64,000 bases of DNA, from the NCBI GenBank assembly GCA_963798805.1, contig CAWCVC010000005.1, positions 62,001-126,000 of the forward strand, in the 5' to 3' direction. The number at the start of each line of letters is the position of its first letter. The stretch's first letter is position 1. This document shows positions 25,318 through 34,816 of this stretch, piece after piece. The stretch is from CAVZCK01 sp963798805 (GTDB taxonomy: Bacteria; Pseudomonadota; Alphaproteobacteria; Rhizobiales; Rhodomicrobiaceae). The notes beneath the pieces were generated by a model. The model was not told the DNA's origin and made no database searches. It saw only the letters and a program-made list of their open reading frames with translations. A program made the position numbers and the translations under genes.

Positions 25318-27366
25318 TGTCCTTTGTCTCCGAATTGCCGACTAATCCGAACTTTTCACCTGGGTTTATTTGAGAGGCCAGACTGGGCAAGGGTTTTGGG
25401 TGACTACGTCGCCACGGATGTGTCCATGTAATACGCTTGCGTTATCGTGCAAATCGGTTCATGGTCGCGGCCATGTTCATCGAACGGGTGCCAAATCGAA
25501 CTTCGCCGCCGGCCATCCTCATTCGCGAGAGCTTTCGCGAAGGAAAGACGGTCAGAAAGCGCACGCTCGCCAACATCTCCAAGCTGCCAGAGCCGATGAT
25601 TGCGGCGATCAGCCAGCTGATCAAGGGCGCCGAGATTGCCGCGCCGGTCACAGACGCTTTCGAGATCCGCCGGGCACTGTCGCATGGTCATGTCGCCGCG
25701 GTGCTCGGTATGATGCGCAAGACCGGCCTTGATGCTCTCGTCAAAGCGCGCACGAAAGAGGAACAGCGCTCGGCCGCCATCGTGCGGGCACTGATCGTCA
25801 ATCGCGTCATCGCGCCGGGCTCGAAGCTTGCCTTCTGGCGCGCGCTCGAACCCGAGACGGCGGCATCGAGCCTGGCCAAGGCATGCGCGCTCGAGGACGT
25901 CGCCGAGCGAGAGGTTTATGCCGCGCTCGATTGGCTGCTCGAGCAGCAATCGCGCATCGAGACAGCGCTGGCCAAAAAGCATCTCAGGTCAAAATGCTTG
26001 TCTGATTTTGACAAGCAAAATCAGAAGGGCGGCGCGTTGGTTCTTTACGATGTTTCATCGAGCTATCTCGAAGGGCGGTGCTGCGAGTTGGCGCAGCATG
26101 GCTACTCCCGCGATCATCGCTCGGATCGCCCGCAAATTGTTTATGGGCTTTTGTGCGCCGCCGACGGCACTCCCGTGGCGATCGAGGTGTTCGAGGGAAA
26201 TACCAGCGATCCCAAAACGCTGACCGCGCAAGTCGACACACTGAAAAAGCGCTTCAAGCTCGCTCATGTCGTGCTCGTCGGAGATCGCGGCATGATCACC
26301 AGCGCGCGCATTGCCGAGGATCTGAAGCCGGCGGGGCTCGATTGGATCTCGTGCCTGAAGGCGCCGCAGATCCGCGATCTCCTCGCCGCCGGTCCGTTGC
26401 AGCTGTCGCTGTTCGACGAACGTGATCTGGCCGAAATCAGCGCCCCGACGCACTTCCCCGGAGAACGGTTGATCGCCTGCCGCAATCCACTGCTGGCCGA
26501 CGAGCGGGCGCGCAAACGCAGCGCATTGCTGGAGGCAACGGAACGCAATCTGAAGCGCGTCGCCGAGGCCGTTCGACGGGCGCCGAAGAAACACACGGCG
26601 GCGGTCATCGGATTGAAAGTCGGCGCCGTGATCGACAAGCATAAGATGGCCAAGCATTTTGTGCTCGACATTGGCGATAGCCATCTCTCGTTTCGCCGCG
26701 ACGAGGCGAAGATCGCGGCCGAGGCGACCCTCGACGGCATCTACGTGATCCGCACCAGCGTGCCCCAGGACAAGCTTTCCGCCGAGGATGCGGTCGGCGC
26801 CTACAAAAGTCTGGCGCAGGTAGAACGGGCTTTCCGTACAATGAAGGGCGTGGATTTGCAGATCCGTCCGATCCACCATTGGCTGGGACATCGCGTCAGG
26901 GCGCACGTGTTTCTGTGCATGCTGGCCTATTACGTCGAATTCCACATGCGCCGGGCGCTGGCGCCGATGCTGTTTGCCGAGCATGCGCCCGAGGCGCGTG
27001 AGCGCAAATCGATCGTCACTCCGCCCGAGCCCTCCGCCGCGACAATCCAGAAACGTACGCAGCGCCGAAGTGCCGACGGTCAGCCCGCGCTGACATGGCC
27101 TGACCTTCTCGCCCACCTCGCGACGCTGACGCTCAACGAGGTCGCCCTCCCGCTGCAAGGCACGGCCACCTTCGCACTGCTCGCGCGACCCACCGCCCTC
27201 CAGGAGAAAGCCTTCGCTCTTCTCGACCTGCCACTGCCCTGTGTCCAGTAGGCGGCCTTCGAGTTCATAAAAAACCGTTTCTGATCAATGGGCTGAAGTA
27301 AACCTAAGTGAAAAGTTCGGACTAATTTGCCGCAACCACTTCCGGCAATTCGGAGACAAAGGAACA
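25318..27366. mobile_element. IS1634-type insertion sequence
   Basis: Ends are TGTCCTTTGTCTCCGAATTG at the left and the inverted TGTTCCTTTGTCTCCGAATT at the right, with a second shared block (CCGAACTTTTCAC) further in; the right end has about 19 extra bases between blocks. CTAG flanks it on both sides (25314-25317, the left copy rebuilt across the IS630 insertion, and 27367-27370). Length is 2,049 bases with one transposase gene. Confidence 0.8.
25473..27251 (+). CDS. IS1634-family DDE transposase
   Basis: The start at 25473 (MFIERVPNRTSPPAILIRES) matches the family N terminus; the frame further out is leader. The 592-residue protein has the catalytic Asp in LYDVSSSYLEGR, the second in LVGDRGMITSARIAEDL and the Glu in LAQVERAFRTMKGVDLQIRP, followed by HVFLCMLAYYVEFHMRRAL. 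All three residues are present and the frame is unbroken, so this transposase may be active. Confidence 0.9.
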   Translation: MFIERVPNRTSPPAILIRESFREGKTVRKRTLANISKLPEPMIAAISQLIKGAEIAAPVTDAFEIRRALSHGHVAAVLGMMRKTGLDALVKARTKEEQRSAAIVRALIVNRVIAPGSKLAFWRALEPETAASSLAKACALEDVAEREVYAALDWLLEQQSRIETALAKKHLRSKCLSDFDKQNQKGGALVLYDVSSSYLEGRCCELAQHGYSRDHRSDRPQIVYGLLCAADGTPVAIEVFEGNTSDPKTLTAQVDTLKKRFKLAHVVLVGDRGMITSARIAEDLKPAGLDWISCLKAPQIRDLLAAGPLQLSLFDERDLAEISAPTHFPGERLIACRNPLLADERARKRSALLEATERNLKRVAEAVRRAPKKHTAAVIGLKVGAVIDKHKMAKHFVLDIGDSHLSFRRDEAKIAAEATLDGIYVIRTSVPQDKLSAEDAVGAYKSLAQVERAFRTMKGVDLQIRPIHHWLGHRVRAHVFLCMLAYYVEFHMRRALAPMLFAEHAPEARERKSIVTPPEPSAATIQKRTQRRSADGQPALTWPDLLAHLATLTLNEVALPLQGTATFALLARPTALQEKAFALLDLPLPCVQ

Positions 27367-27384
27367 CTAGCAAACTCAATGCTT

Positions 27385-27460
27385 TAGTGTGGCTTATGTC
27401 TCGCAATTGCCTTGCCGAGGCCGCTGCGAAAGGGGAAGGCAATTGCGAGACGCCACACTA
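27385..27460. repeat. 76-bp TAGTG...CACTA hairpin, element A
   Basis: Outer arms TAGTGTGGC / GCCACACTA and inner arms GTCTCGCAATTGCCTT / its complement pair perfectly; the left arm has an extra TTAT between them. It starts 1 base past the stop of the antiporter gene. Elements B (57263-57337) and C (57353-57428) share length, ends and the 4-base asymmetry but have different stem sequences. Confidence 0.75.
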
Positions 27461-27461
27461 A

Positions 27462-28679
27462 TTAGGCGCGCTCGGTAAGATCAGTGGACCTTTCCGTCCG
27501 TGCCAATCGGGCGGCGAGTTGCAACGCTTGCCGGACCAGCGGATTCAGCGTGATCGAAATGAGGATGCCCGCAGTGACGAGCGCTTGAGTATCATCGGAA
27601 AGCAGTCCGAGCGAAAGCGCGAAGCCGCTGATCAGGAAGGAGAATTCGCCGATCTGAGCCAATCCCCCCGCCGTGGCCAGCCTCTGCTCGAGCGGCACGC
27701 GCATCACCATCATCATCAGGAAGGCGGCCCCGCCATTGCCGATGATGATGACGGCGAGGATGGTCAGGATGGTCCAGCTCTGGGCCAGCACGAGCTGCAC
27801 ATTGAACAGCATTCCGACCGAAACGAAGAAGAGGACTGCAAAAGCGTCCCGGAATGGCGTCAGGTCCTCTGCGGCGCGATGGCTGAGCTCGGATTCATTG
27901 AGAACCAGTCCAGCTACGAAGGCGCCAAGCGCGAAATTCATCCCGAACAGTTTTTCTGCCGCGAAAGCGATGCCAAGGCCGATCGCGAAGACGCCAAGAG
28001 AGAACAGCTCGCGCGATCTGGCTTGGGCGATGAAGACAAGCAGGCCCGGTAATAGCCGCCTGGCAATGACAATCATGATGATGGTGAAGAGGACGAGTTC
28101 GAGGGCCTTACTGGCGATTGCATGCAGCACGCTCGTTCCGCCGACCGCCCCGTCGCCGTGCTGGGCCAAGACCGGCATCAGGACCACGACAAAAACCGCG
28201 GTCAGATCCTGCACAAGCAGCCAGCATGTGGCGAGGCGGCCCGCCGCAACCCCTGCGAGATCATTCACGTCGAGCGTTCGCAAGAGCACGACCGTGCTGG
28301 CGATGGAGAATGAGAAGCCGAGGATCAGCGCCTCGATGGATGAAAGCCCGAGAAGCCAGCCGAAACCGAGCCCGAGAAGGATGACCACCGTCATTTGTCC
28401 CAAAGCACAGGGCAAGGCAATCCAGCGGCATTCGATGAGCTTGCCCGGCGAAAATTTCAGCCCCATCCCGAACATGATGAGGATCACGCTGAACTGCGCG
28501 AGTTCGCTCGCCAAGTCGAAATCGACGGCAACGCCCGGCGCATAATGCGCGATGACGACGCCGGCAGCCAAATAGCCGATGATCGGGGAGAGCTTGAGCC
28601 TGTGCGCCAGGAATCCGAATGCGAAGGCGGCCACAACGCCGCCGACCACCATTGTCACAAGCGGGTCCGGTTCGGTCAT
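27462..28679 (-). CDS. CPA2 cation:proton antiporter (KefB-like, no regulatory domain)
   Basis: The start at 28679 (MTEPDPLVTMVVGGVVAAFA) begins the first membrane helix; the longer frame adds a basic, non-membrane leader. The 405-residue protein has about 12-13 membrane segments with KefB/YbaL motifs: LAHRLKLSPIIGYLAAGVVI, FGMGLKFSPG, STVVLLRTLDVN, and LLVQDLTAV. Typical KefB/KefC/YbaL proteins carry a C-terminal RCK (TrkA-N) domain; this one stops after the transport domain. It should exchange K+ or Na+ for H+ across the inner membrane. Divergent from the ABC exporter with 209 bases between starts. Confidence 0.85.
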   Translation of the reverse strand: MTEPDPLVTMVVGGVVAAFAFGFLAHRLKLSPIIGYLAAGVVIAHYAPGVAVDFDLASELAQFSVILIMFGMGLKFSPGKLIECRWIALPCALGQMTVVILLGLGFGWLLGLSSIEALILGFSFSIASTVVLLRTLDVNDLAGVAAGRLATCWLLVQDLTAVFVVVLMPVLAQHGDGAVGGTSVLHAIASKALELVLFTIIMIVIARRLLPGLLVFIAQARSRELFSLGVFAIGLGIAFAAEKLFGMNFALGAFVAGLVLNESELSHRAAEDLTPFRDAFAVLFFVSVGMLFNVQLVLAQSWTILTILAVIIIGNGGAAFLMMMVMRVPLEQRLATAGGLAQIGEFSFLISGFALSLGLLSDDTQALVTAGILISITLNPLVRQALQLAARLARTERSTDLTERA

Positions 28680-28888
28680 TTGATCATCCCATGGAATGGG
28701 GCGACGCAGGACTCTGCCCAAGACCGGGCAAAAATGAAATGCCAAAAACTTGGAAGTTCTTGCCCATTTTGCCGAGAGCCGTTTTGACAAACTCCTATGC
28801 GACCGTTTATCTAGCGTCGGGCGGTGTGCGATCGATTGTGCCGCCACGCGCGGGGCACATGCGCGGAAAGAGACGGACGGCGCTTTTC

Positions 28889-30667
28889 ATGAAAATCCTG
28901 GAACTCTTCCTGCCAAGGAATGATCTCGCCCTGATCATGCGGCTGGTATCGGAGAGGTGGCGCCAATACGCCCCCCTCTATGCTGTTGCATTCATTTTTA
29001 TGTTTGTCGTGTCCGGAACCACCGCCTTAAGCGCCTGGCTGATGAAGGATGTGGTGAACCTGATTTTTGTCGACCGAAAAGCGGGTGTGCTGGTCTGGCT
29101 GCCCGCCGTCGTCGTCGGCATATTCACCGCAAAAGGGATTGCCTCCTATTTCCAGGAAGTCATTCTCGCCCGTATCGGCAATCGAATGGTCGCCGAGACG
29201 CAGACGAAGATGTTCGAGCATCTGCTTCGCCAGGATCTCGATTTCTACCAGCGCTTCGCATCGAGCGACCTGATTACCCGCATCACCCTCAATGCACAGG
29301 CAACGCGCGAGGCCACTAATCTCCTTGCAACGAGCCTTGGCCGGGACCTAGTGACATTGATCGGGCTCATCGGGGTGATGATCGCTCAACAGCCGGTGAT
29401 GTTCGCAATCTGCGCCCTTGGCGCGCCGGTCGGCATTCTCGTGCAGAAGAAGCTGGTTTCGCGGATCCGCAAAGTCACGAAGAAAGAGGTCTTGTCCTTC
29501 GGCAATATCGTGAAAACCATGCGGGAGACGGCCCAGGGCATCCGGGTGGTGAAAGCCTTCACGCTTGAGCCGGCGATGCAAGCGCGAATGAACGAATCCA
29601 TCAGCGCCGTCGAACGGGTGAACAACAAGATCGTTTCCGTGAACGCCGGGGTGAATCCGCTGGTCGACACGCTGGGCGGCTTTGCCGTCGCCGGCGTCAT
29701 CTTCTATGCCGGCTGGCGCAGCCTCAACTATAACGAAACGCCCGGTGAATTCTTTTCCTTTGTGACGGCGCTGCTGATGGCCTATGAGCCGGCGCGGCGT
29801 CTTGCCCGGCTGCAGGTCAAGCTCGGCCAGGCCTGTATTGGCGTGCAGATGATGTTCGATCTCATCGACGCAAAGCCGGTGCTGACCGACCGACCGGGCG
29901 CGGTGCCGCTCGACGTGCCTCACGGACGGATCAGGCTCGATAAGGTGACCTTCGGCTACAAGCCGGGTGCCCCAGTGCTGCGTGAGCTGACGCTGGACGT
30001 CGAGGCGGGAAAAACCACGGCGCTGGTCGGCCTGTCAGGAAGCGGCAAGACGACGATTATGAACCTCATCATGCGCTTCTGGGATCCTGAGCGCGGTGCG
30101 GTCGTCATCGACGGCCACGATATTCGCGGCGTGACGCTGCAGTCGCTGCGCACTGGTGTCGCGCTCGTGAGCCAGGACGTATTTCTGTTCGACGGCACGA
30201 TACGGGAAAATATCGCCGCCGGTGTCGAGAACGCGAGCGAGGACGCGATCCTGGCCGCCGCCAAGGCGGCCTATGCGCATCACTTCATCGAAGCCCTGCC
30301 AGCCGGCTACGCCACGCAGGTCGGTGAACTTGGCGGCCAGCTTTCCGGCGGCCAGCGGCAGCGGATCTCGATCGCGCGGGCTTTCCTCAAGAACGCCCGG
30401 ATCATCCTTCTCGACGAGCCGACCTCCGCCCTCGACAGCGAGTCCGAGCAGGCGATTCAGCGTGCACTGGCGCAGCTCACGGAACGACGCACGACACTCG
30501 TCATCGCGCACCGCCTGGCAACCGTGCTCAACGCCGACCGGATTCATGTCATCGACGACGGGCGCCTTGCCGAGAGCGGCACCCACCGTGAGCTCCTCGC
30601 CGTCGGCGGCCTCTATTCCCGTCTCTATGACATCCAATATGCACAGGCTGACCGCGAAGCTGTTTAA
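28889..30667 (+). CDS. MsbA-like ABC exporter (fused permease-ATPase)
   Basis: The ATG at 28889 (MKILELFLPRNDLALIMRLV) begins the family N terminus; the longer frame overlaps the divergent antiporter gene. The 592-residue half-transporter has six membrane helices (about residues 20-310) and an ATPase domain: Walker A GLSGSGKTT, signature LSGGQRQRISIARAF, Walker B IILLDEPTSALD and IAHRL switch. As a homodimer it would flip a lipid, lipid-linked sugar or drug; the nearby dTDP-rhamnose genes make a surface-polysaccharide or lipid role attractive but unproven. Confidence 0.85.
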   Translation: MKILELFLPRNDLALIMRLVSERWRQYAPLYAVAFIFMFVVSGTTALSAWLMKDVVNLIFVDRKAGVLVWLPAVVVGIFTAKGIASYFQEVILARIGNRMVAETQTKMFEHLLRQDLDFYQRFASSDLITRITLNAQATREATNLLATSLGRDLVTLIGLIGVMIAQQPVMFAICALGAPVGILVQKKLVSRIRKVTKKEVLSFGNIVKTMRETAQGIRVVKAFTLEPAMQARMNESISAVERVNNKIVSVNAGVNPLVDTLGGFAVAGVIFYAGWRSLNYNETPGEFFSFVTALLMAYEPARRLARLQVKLGQACIGVQMMFDLIDAKPVLTDRPGAVPLDVPHGRIRLDKVTFGYKPGAPVLRELTLDVEAGKTTALVGLSGSGKTTIMNLIMRFWDPERGAVVIDGHDIRGVTLQSLRTGVALVSQDVFLFDGTIRENIAAGVENASEDAILAAAKAAYAHHFIEALPAGYATQVGELGGQLSGGQRQRISIARAFLKNARIILLDEPTSALDSESEQAIQRALAQLTERRTTLVIAHRLATVLNADRIHVIDDGRLAESGTHRELLAVGGLYSRLYDIQYAQADREAV

Positions 30668-30961
30668 ACTTATACGTGTGTTTTCATAATAGGTCTATTT
30701 TTAGTTGAAATCGTATTAGCTTGGTGGTTAAGACTCGGCCCGACGGCGGGCTGAAGTGAGAGCTGCCGGGAGCTGTGCCGGCACCCTCGTCCGGCACAAA
30801 TTCAACCGATATTTGGGCGTCTGGGCAGGCATTTACGCGATGGGAATGATCGCCTATCTCCTCACCTCCTATGGAAATGTCAAATTCCTGAAGTGCGCGC
30901 TCACCGCCTCGCTCGTGAGACGCTCGTTCAGCGCCGCAACGGCGCCCGCCGAGGTAGCGCT

Positions 30962-31546
30962 ATGAAGGTTCAGTCGTTCAACATTGACGGCATTCTCTTG
31001 ATCGAGCCGAAACGCTTCCACGATCTGAGGGGCTTTTCCTGCGATACATACAATGCCGCCGAGCTGGCGCGCCACGGCGTCGAGGTGTCCTTTGTACAAG
31101 ACAGCGTTTCGCTCTCGACCGCCTGTGGCACCGTGCGCGGGCTCCATTTCCAAAGCCCGCCTTACGCCCAGGCCAAGCTTATCCGCGTTGTGCGGGGTGC
31201 GATATTTGACGTCGCTGTGGATATTCGCGGCGGATCGCCGACCTTTGGCAAATATGTCGGCGTCGAACTCAGCGCCGAAAACGGCCTGCAGCTCTATATT
31301 CCGCCTGGTTTCGCGCATGGCTTTGCAACGCTCAGACCACTGACGGAAATGACCTGTAAAGTGACGGTACATTATTCGCCGGATTACGAGCACGGAATCT
31401 TCTGGGATGATCCAAGCCTGCGGATCCGTTGGCCCGTTTCTGCGGACGAAGCGGTGCTCTCACCAAAGGACAAAACCCTGCCTCTCCTTCGCGATACCGC
31501 AACGCCATTTACGTTCGACCCATCCGAGAAAGGCGTGGCAGCCTGA
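30962..31546 (+). CDS. rfbC: dTDP-4-dehydrorhamnose 3,5-epimerase
   Basis: The ATG at 30962 follows a GAGG site. The 194-residue cupin-fold enzyme shows FHDLRGFSCDTYN near the N terminus, GTVRGLHFQSPPYAQAKLIR with the catalytic-region His, and PPGFAHGFATL. It epimerises C3 and C5 of dTDP-4-keto-6-deoxyglucose in dTDP-L-rhamnose synthesis in the cytoplasm. Together with rfbD 146 bases downstream it covers the last two steps; rfbA and rfbB are not in this window. Confidence 0.9.
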   Translation: MKVQSFNIDGILLIEPKRFHDLRGFSCDTYNAAELARHGVEVSFVQDSVSLSTACGTVRGLHFQSPPYAQAKLIRVVRGAIFDVAVDIRGGSPTFGKYVGVELSAENGLQLYIPPGFAHGFATLRPLTEMTCKVTVHYSPDYEHGIFWDDPSLRIRWPVSADEAVLSPKDKTLPLLRDTATPFTFDPSEKGVAA

Positions 31547-31692
31547 ACCGGATCTCACCCGCACCGTATCTGTATCTGTGCGGGTCTCAACGAAACAATC
31601 GATCGGTATTGCGTCATGGAAGCTGGTGGTGTGCGGTCGGCGCCCGCAATTTCGGCAGCCAGCGGCATTAGCGTTGTGGAGTATCTTGCGTC

Positions 31693-32586
31693 ATGAAAAT
31701 TCTGCTGACAGGTGCAACGGGTCAACTCGGCCAGGAGATCTGCCGGAGTCAGCTTCCGCCGGGAGCTAGGCTCATCCGCCCAGCGAGGGCCGATCTCGAT
31801 CTGGCGCGTCCGGAACAAATCGCTGGTCTTGTCCGCAATATTACGCCCGATCTCGTGATCAACGCCGCGGGCTATACCGCTGTCGATAAGGCGGAAACCG
31901 AGCCGGATCTCGTCTTTCTGATGAACAGGGACGGCGCCGCGGCGCTTGCACGGGCGGCAGCCGCTTGCGGCGCACCGATCGTCCATATCTCCAGCAGTCA
32001 CGTCTTCGACGGCAACAAAGATGGAGCATGGACAGAGGAGGATCGCCCGAACCCGCTCAACGTCTATGGCGAGAGCAAGCTTGCCGGTGAGTTCGCCGTC
32101 ATGGCTGCCAATCCGCGCCACCTGATCCTGCGCACCTCGTGGCTCTATGCGGCTCACGGTCACAATTTTCTCCGCACGATGCTGCGGCTCGGATGTGACC
32201 GCAACCGTCTTGCCGTTGTCAGCGACCGGCTCGGCAGGCCGACATCCGCCGCCGATCTCGCAAGCGCCTTGATCGGCATGGCGCTCCAGACCATCAGCAG
32301 CGACGGCGGCTGGGGCCTTTATCACTTTTCGAATACGGGCGCCCCCGTAAGCTGGCACGGCTTTGCCAGCGCAATCTTCTGCAAAGCCGCTCCGTGGTCC
32401 GGAATGCCGCCCATTATCGAGCCGATCAAGAGCAAGCCTGCCAGCGAGGCTGCGAGGCCGCGCAACTCCGTCCTGGACCCGGCAAAAATCGAGACGGTGT
32501 TCGGTTTGACGCCGAGACCATGGCCAGCCGCGCTTGCCGAGGTCTTGAACGAGCTGCGCCGGGAACAGATCGAGAGAGCATCATAA
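31693..32586 (+). CDS. rfbD: dTDP-4-dehydrorhamnose reductase
   Basis: A 297-residue extended SDR. The NAD(P)-binding motif GATGQLGQE starts at residue 7, followed by LVINAAGYTAVDKAE, the SSHVFDG strand and the catalytic YGESK; then LRTSWLYAAHGHNF. It reduces the 4-keto sugar from RfbC to dTDP-L-rhamnose. The usual STDYVFDG motif reads SSHVFDG here, a modest deviation at a substrate-side position. A GGAG site lies 11 bases ahead of the ATG. Confidence 0.9.
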   Translation: MKILLTGATGQLGQEICRSQLPPGARLIRPARADLDLARPEQIAGLVRNITPDLVINAAGYTAVDKAETEPDLVFLMNRDGAAALARAAAACGAPIVHISSSHVFDGNKDGAWTEEDRPNPLNVYGESKLAGEFAVMAANPRHLILRTSWLYAAHGHNFLRTMLRLGCDRNRLAVVSDRLGRPTSAADLASALIGMALQTISSDGGWGLYHFSNTGAPVSWHGFASAIFCKAAPWSGMPPIIEPIKSKPASEAARPRNSVLDPAKIETVFGLTPRPWPAALAEVLNELRREQIERAS

Positions 32587-32686
32587 CTTGGTTGTCCGCA
32601 CGGCATCGATCAGCTGGAGGCAAACCTCAGCCGCATCTGAAAAAAGTGGCAGCCTCGCCGATTTTGGAGTGACGCGACCGTCTTCC

Positions 32687-33106
32687 TTATTTCAAGAGGT
32701 CTCTTTCCTCGTAGTCGTTCCAGCGATGTTGAAGGTCGGCGCCGAAGGCAAGCACCGCACGGCATGCCGGCGACAGATCATCACGGAATTCCGACAGACA
32801 ATCGGCAATTCGGCCCGCGCCCGGCACGACGTCACAGAAGCGTCTTGCATCGCGAATACAGGCCCTGATCGCGAGGCCGGCTTCAACGGCCTCATGACAT
32901 CCCGGCCGCAGCCTGTCCATGTGCGCGTAAAGGCAGGCCGCGATACGCCCGCCGCCCGGAACAACGTCGGCGCAGAGGTCGGCGGCATCGGCGCGGCATT
33001 AACTCAGCAGCCGAAAAAGCGGACCTGGCTCTTGCGCCGAAACAGTGAGCGCGCTCCCAGACCAGAGCCCCAAACAGAGAACAAGAGTTTTGACATATGC
33101 CCGCAT
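32687..33106 (-). pseudogene. secreted Cys-rich-repeat protein gene with an in-frame TAA
   Basis: From the ATG at 33106, after a GAGGA site, the frame encodes a signal peptide (MRAYVKTLVLCLGLWSGSAL, then TVSAQ) and stops at TAA 33001-32999 after 35 codons. The same frame continues without interruption as CRADAADLCADVVPGGGRIA, ACLYAHMDRLRPGCHEAV, then a second repeat with FCDVVPGAGRIADCLSEF and LSPACRAVL. These are two copies of the Cys-rich (GLG1-type) repeat with the usual PGGGRI turn. The stop falls exactly between export signal and repeats, so a nonsense mutation (or a base error) in a periplasmic protein gene is the best reading. Confidence 0.75.
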
Positions 33107-33404
33107 GGACACGTTCCTCATTTTAGCGTTTGAGAAACCTTATACAGCGGGAGAAACGGATTTCCGGCGTCGAGCCAAGACGGCGAAAACTAGCCTCGCG
33201 CGCTCAGACGGCACGCATCGAAGGCGCTGGTTGGCGCCCTGCAAGCAAACGCTTTGAAACCGGCAAATTGAACCGCAATGCCTCGCCACAAAACGCTTTT
33301 CGTCGCGCGTTCAAGGTCGAGGAATTGTTACCCAATGAGCCGGAAGCTGCTATAAGAATGGCGCTGAAGTTAAACCCTACAAGGGGATTAAATGGGGGAT
33401 CGAG

Positions 33405-33644
33405 ATGTTTCTACCTGCTGAATATTCGCTATATGAACCAGTGGTGATCGCTGCGATCGTCGTGTTTTTTATCGACTGGATCGGAAACACGATCACGTTC
33501 AGCAACCGCGTTATCAACGCATTCGTCACCGCGCTGCTTTTCGGGCTGATTTTCGGCGCTCTGGTCTATTTCGGCTATGGCGGCATTCAGATGACATTTA
33601 GCGCGACGCCGTCACCAACGGTTCCTGCGACGCAACCCAAGTAG
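33405..33644 (+). CDS. small inner-membrane protein
   Basis: A GGGGGA site lies 6 bases ahead of the ATG. The 79-residue product has two hydrophobic segments (PVVIAAIVVFFIDWIG, and FVTALLFGLIFGALVYFGYG) joined by a polar loop and ends in a Thr/Pro-rich tail. I do not recognise a family. It is flanked by long non-coding stretches and appears monocistronic. Confidence 0.6.
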   Translation: MFLPAEYSLYEPVVIAAIVVFFIDWIGNTITFSNRVINAFVTALLFGLIFGALVYFGYGGIQMTFSATPSPTVPATQPK

Positions 33645-33856
33645 AAATCGAAGGTCGGGACCGCCTCGGTGGATCCAGCCATGCGGCCTCGGCCTTTGCG
33701 GACTCGGCCGCCTCGTCGCTGAGTTTCGTAGCTTCGCGCGGCGACAATGACCGCCCGGTCAGGGCGATAATCTTGCCGACGTTCCGGCAACATCCTAAAT
33801 GCTAAGGGACTTGGACGGCGTGATCCTTTCAAGCCACGCCTTGATGGGAATGTCCG

Positions 33857-34816
33857 ATGCCGCTGCAATTCCGCCGTCCCTCGGCGCAATCTCTCCCGGA
33901 TTCCGATAATCTTACCATCACTTTGCCGGACGGCCGGCTGCTTGGTTATGCCGACTACGGTGATCCGGCGGGGCTGCCCATACTGGGGCTTCATGGAACG
34001 CCGGGGTCCCGGCTGATGTTCCAGATCGCCGATCCTATAGCGCGCGAACTCGGGCTGAGGCTGCTCGCGCCGGAGCGGCCGGGCTTCGGCATCTCGAGCT
34101 ATCATCGCGGTCGCACGCTCGCGAGTTATGCACGCGATGTCGCCGATTTTGCCGATGCGCTCGGAGTCGCACGCTTCGCGGTCGCCGGCGTCTCGGGGGG
34201 CGGCCCTTACGCGGCCGCCTGCGCGGCGCTGCTCCCAGAGCGCGTCACCGCGCTCGGCCTGATCAGCCCGATTGGCCCCATGGCAGGCGACGAGAAGCCG
34301 AAATCGATCGGACCCGGCCACTATATCGCTTTCCGTCTGTCACCACGTATCCCGCCAGTGCTGGCCGCAATGTTCGGCATCGGCAGGTTTGCGTTTCTCC
34401 ACGCGCCGAACCTGATTTTCGGCTTCATCATGAGCCGCGCCGCGCCCGCCGATTGGGCGATCCTGTCGCGTCGTGTAGTCCGGCAGAACTTGCTGCGCGG
34501 CGTCGGAGAAGGATGCCGTCGCGGCATTCGCGGCGGTATGCAGGAGCTGGCCATATTCTCGCGGCCATGGAACATCCCCTTCGGCGCGATCCGTGCGCCG
34601 GCTTTCCTGTGGCAAGGATTGGCCGATCGGAATGTACCCGTGGCAGCGTCGCTGCATCTCGGTGAACTGATCCCACATTGTCAGATCCGCCTCGTGGACA
34701 GGGCGGGGCACTATTGGATTTTCGACAACATCCACGAGGTGCTCAAGACGATTGCCGACGCCGCCGGAAACAGCCCTCGCCAGACTGTCCGGACAACTCC
34801 GGCGACTTATTACTGA
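33857..34816 (+). CDS. alpha/beta-hydrolase
   Basis: The 319-residue protein has the alpha/beta-hydrolase fold: oxyanion strand GLHGTPGSRLMF, nucleophile elbow GVSGGGPYAA (Ser at about 116), an acid in QGLADRNVPV and the catalytic His in DRAGHYWIF. The sequence from SPRIPPVLAAMF to LLRGVGEG forms a helical cap. The substrate is not evident; esterases and lactonases share this plan. The C-terminal 20 residues are extra. A hairpin with a T-run follows at 34891-34910. Confidence 0.82.
   Translation: MPLQFRRPSAQSLPDSDNLTITLPDGRLLGYADYGDPAGLPILGLHGTPGSRLMFQIADPIARELGLRLLAPERPGFGISSYHRGRTLASYARDVADFADALGVARFAVAGVSGGGPYAAACAALLPERVTALGLISPIGPMAGDEKPKSIGPGHYIAFRLSPRIPPVLAAMFGIGRFAFLHAPNLIFGFIMSRAAPADWAILSRRVVRQNLLRGVGEGCRRGIRGGMQELAIFSRPWNIPFGAIRAPAFLWQGLADRNVPVAASLHLGELIPHCQIRLVDRAGHYWIFDNIHEVLKTIADAAGNSPRQTVRTTPATYY

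Noticed and set aside
30756..30965. 69-codon frame before rfbC
   Set aside because: No ribosome-binding site, overlaps the rfbC start, and only a short hydrophobic stretch in the middle.
32999..33001. Stop-codon recoding (selenocysteine or pyrrolysine)
   Set aside because: The codon is TAA, which neither system uses, and no recoding structure is visible.
32588..33133. 181-codon plus-strand frame after rfbD
   Set aside because: Antisense of the Cys-rich-repeat gene, which has clear repeats and a signal peptide on the other strand.
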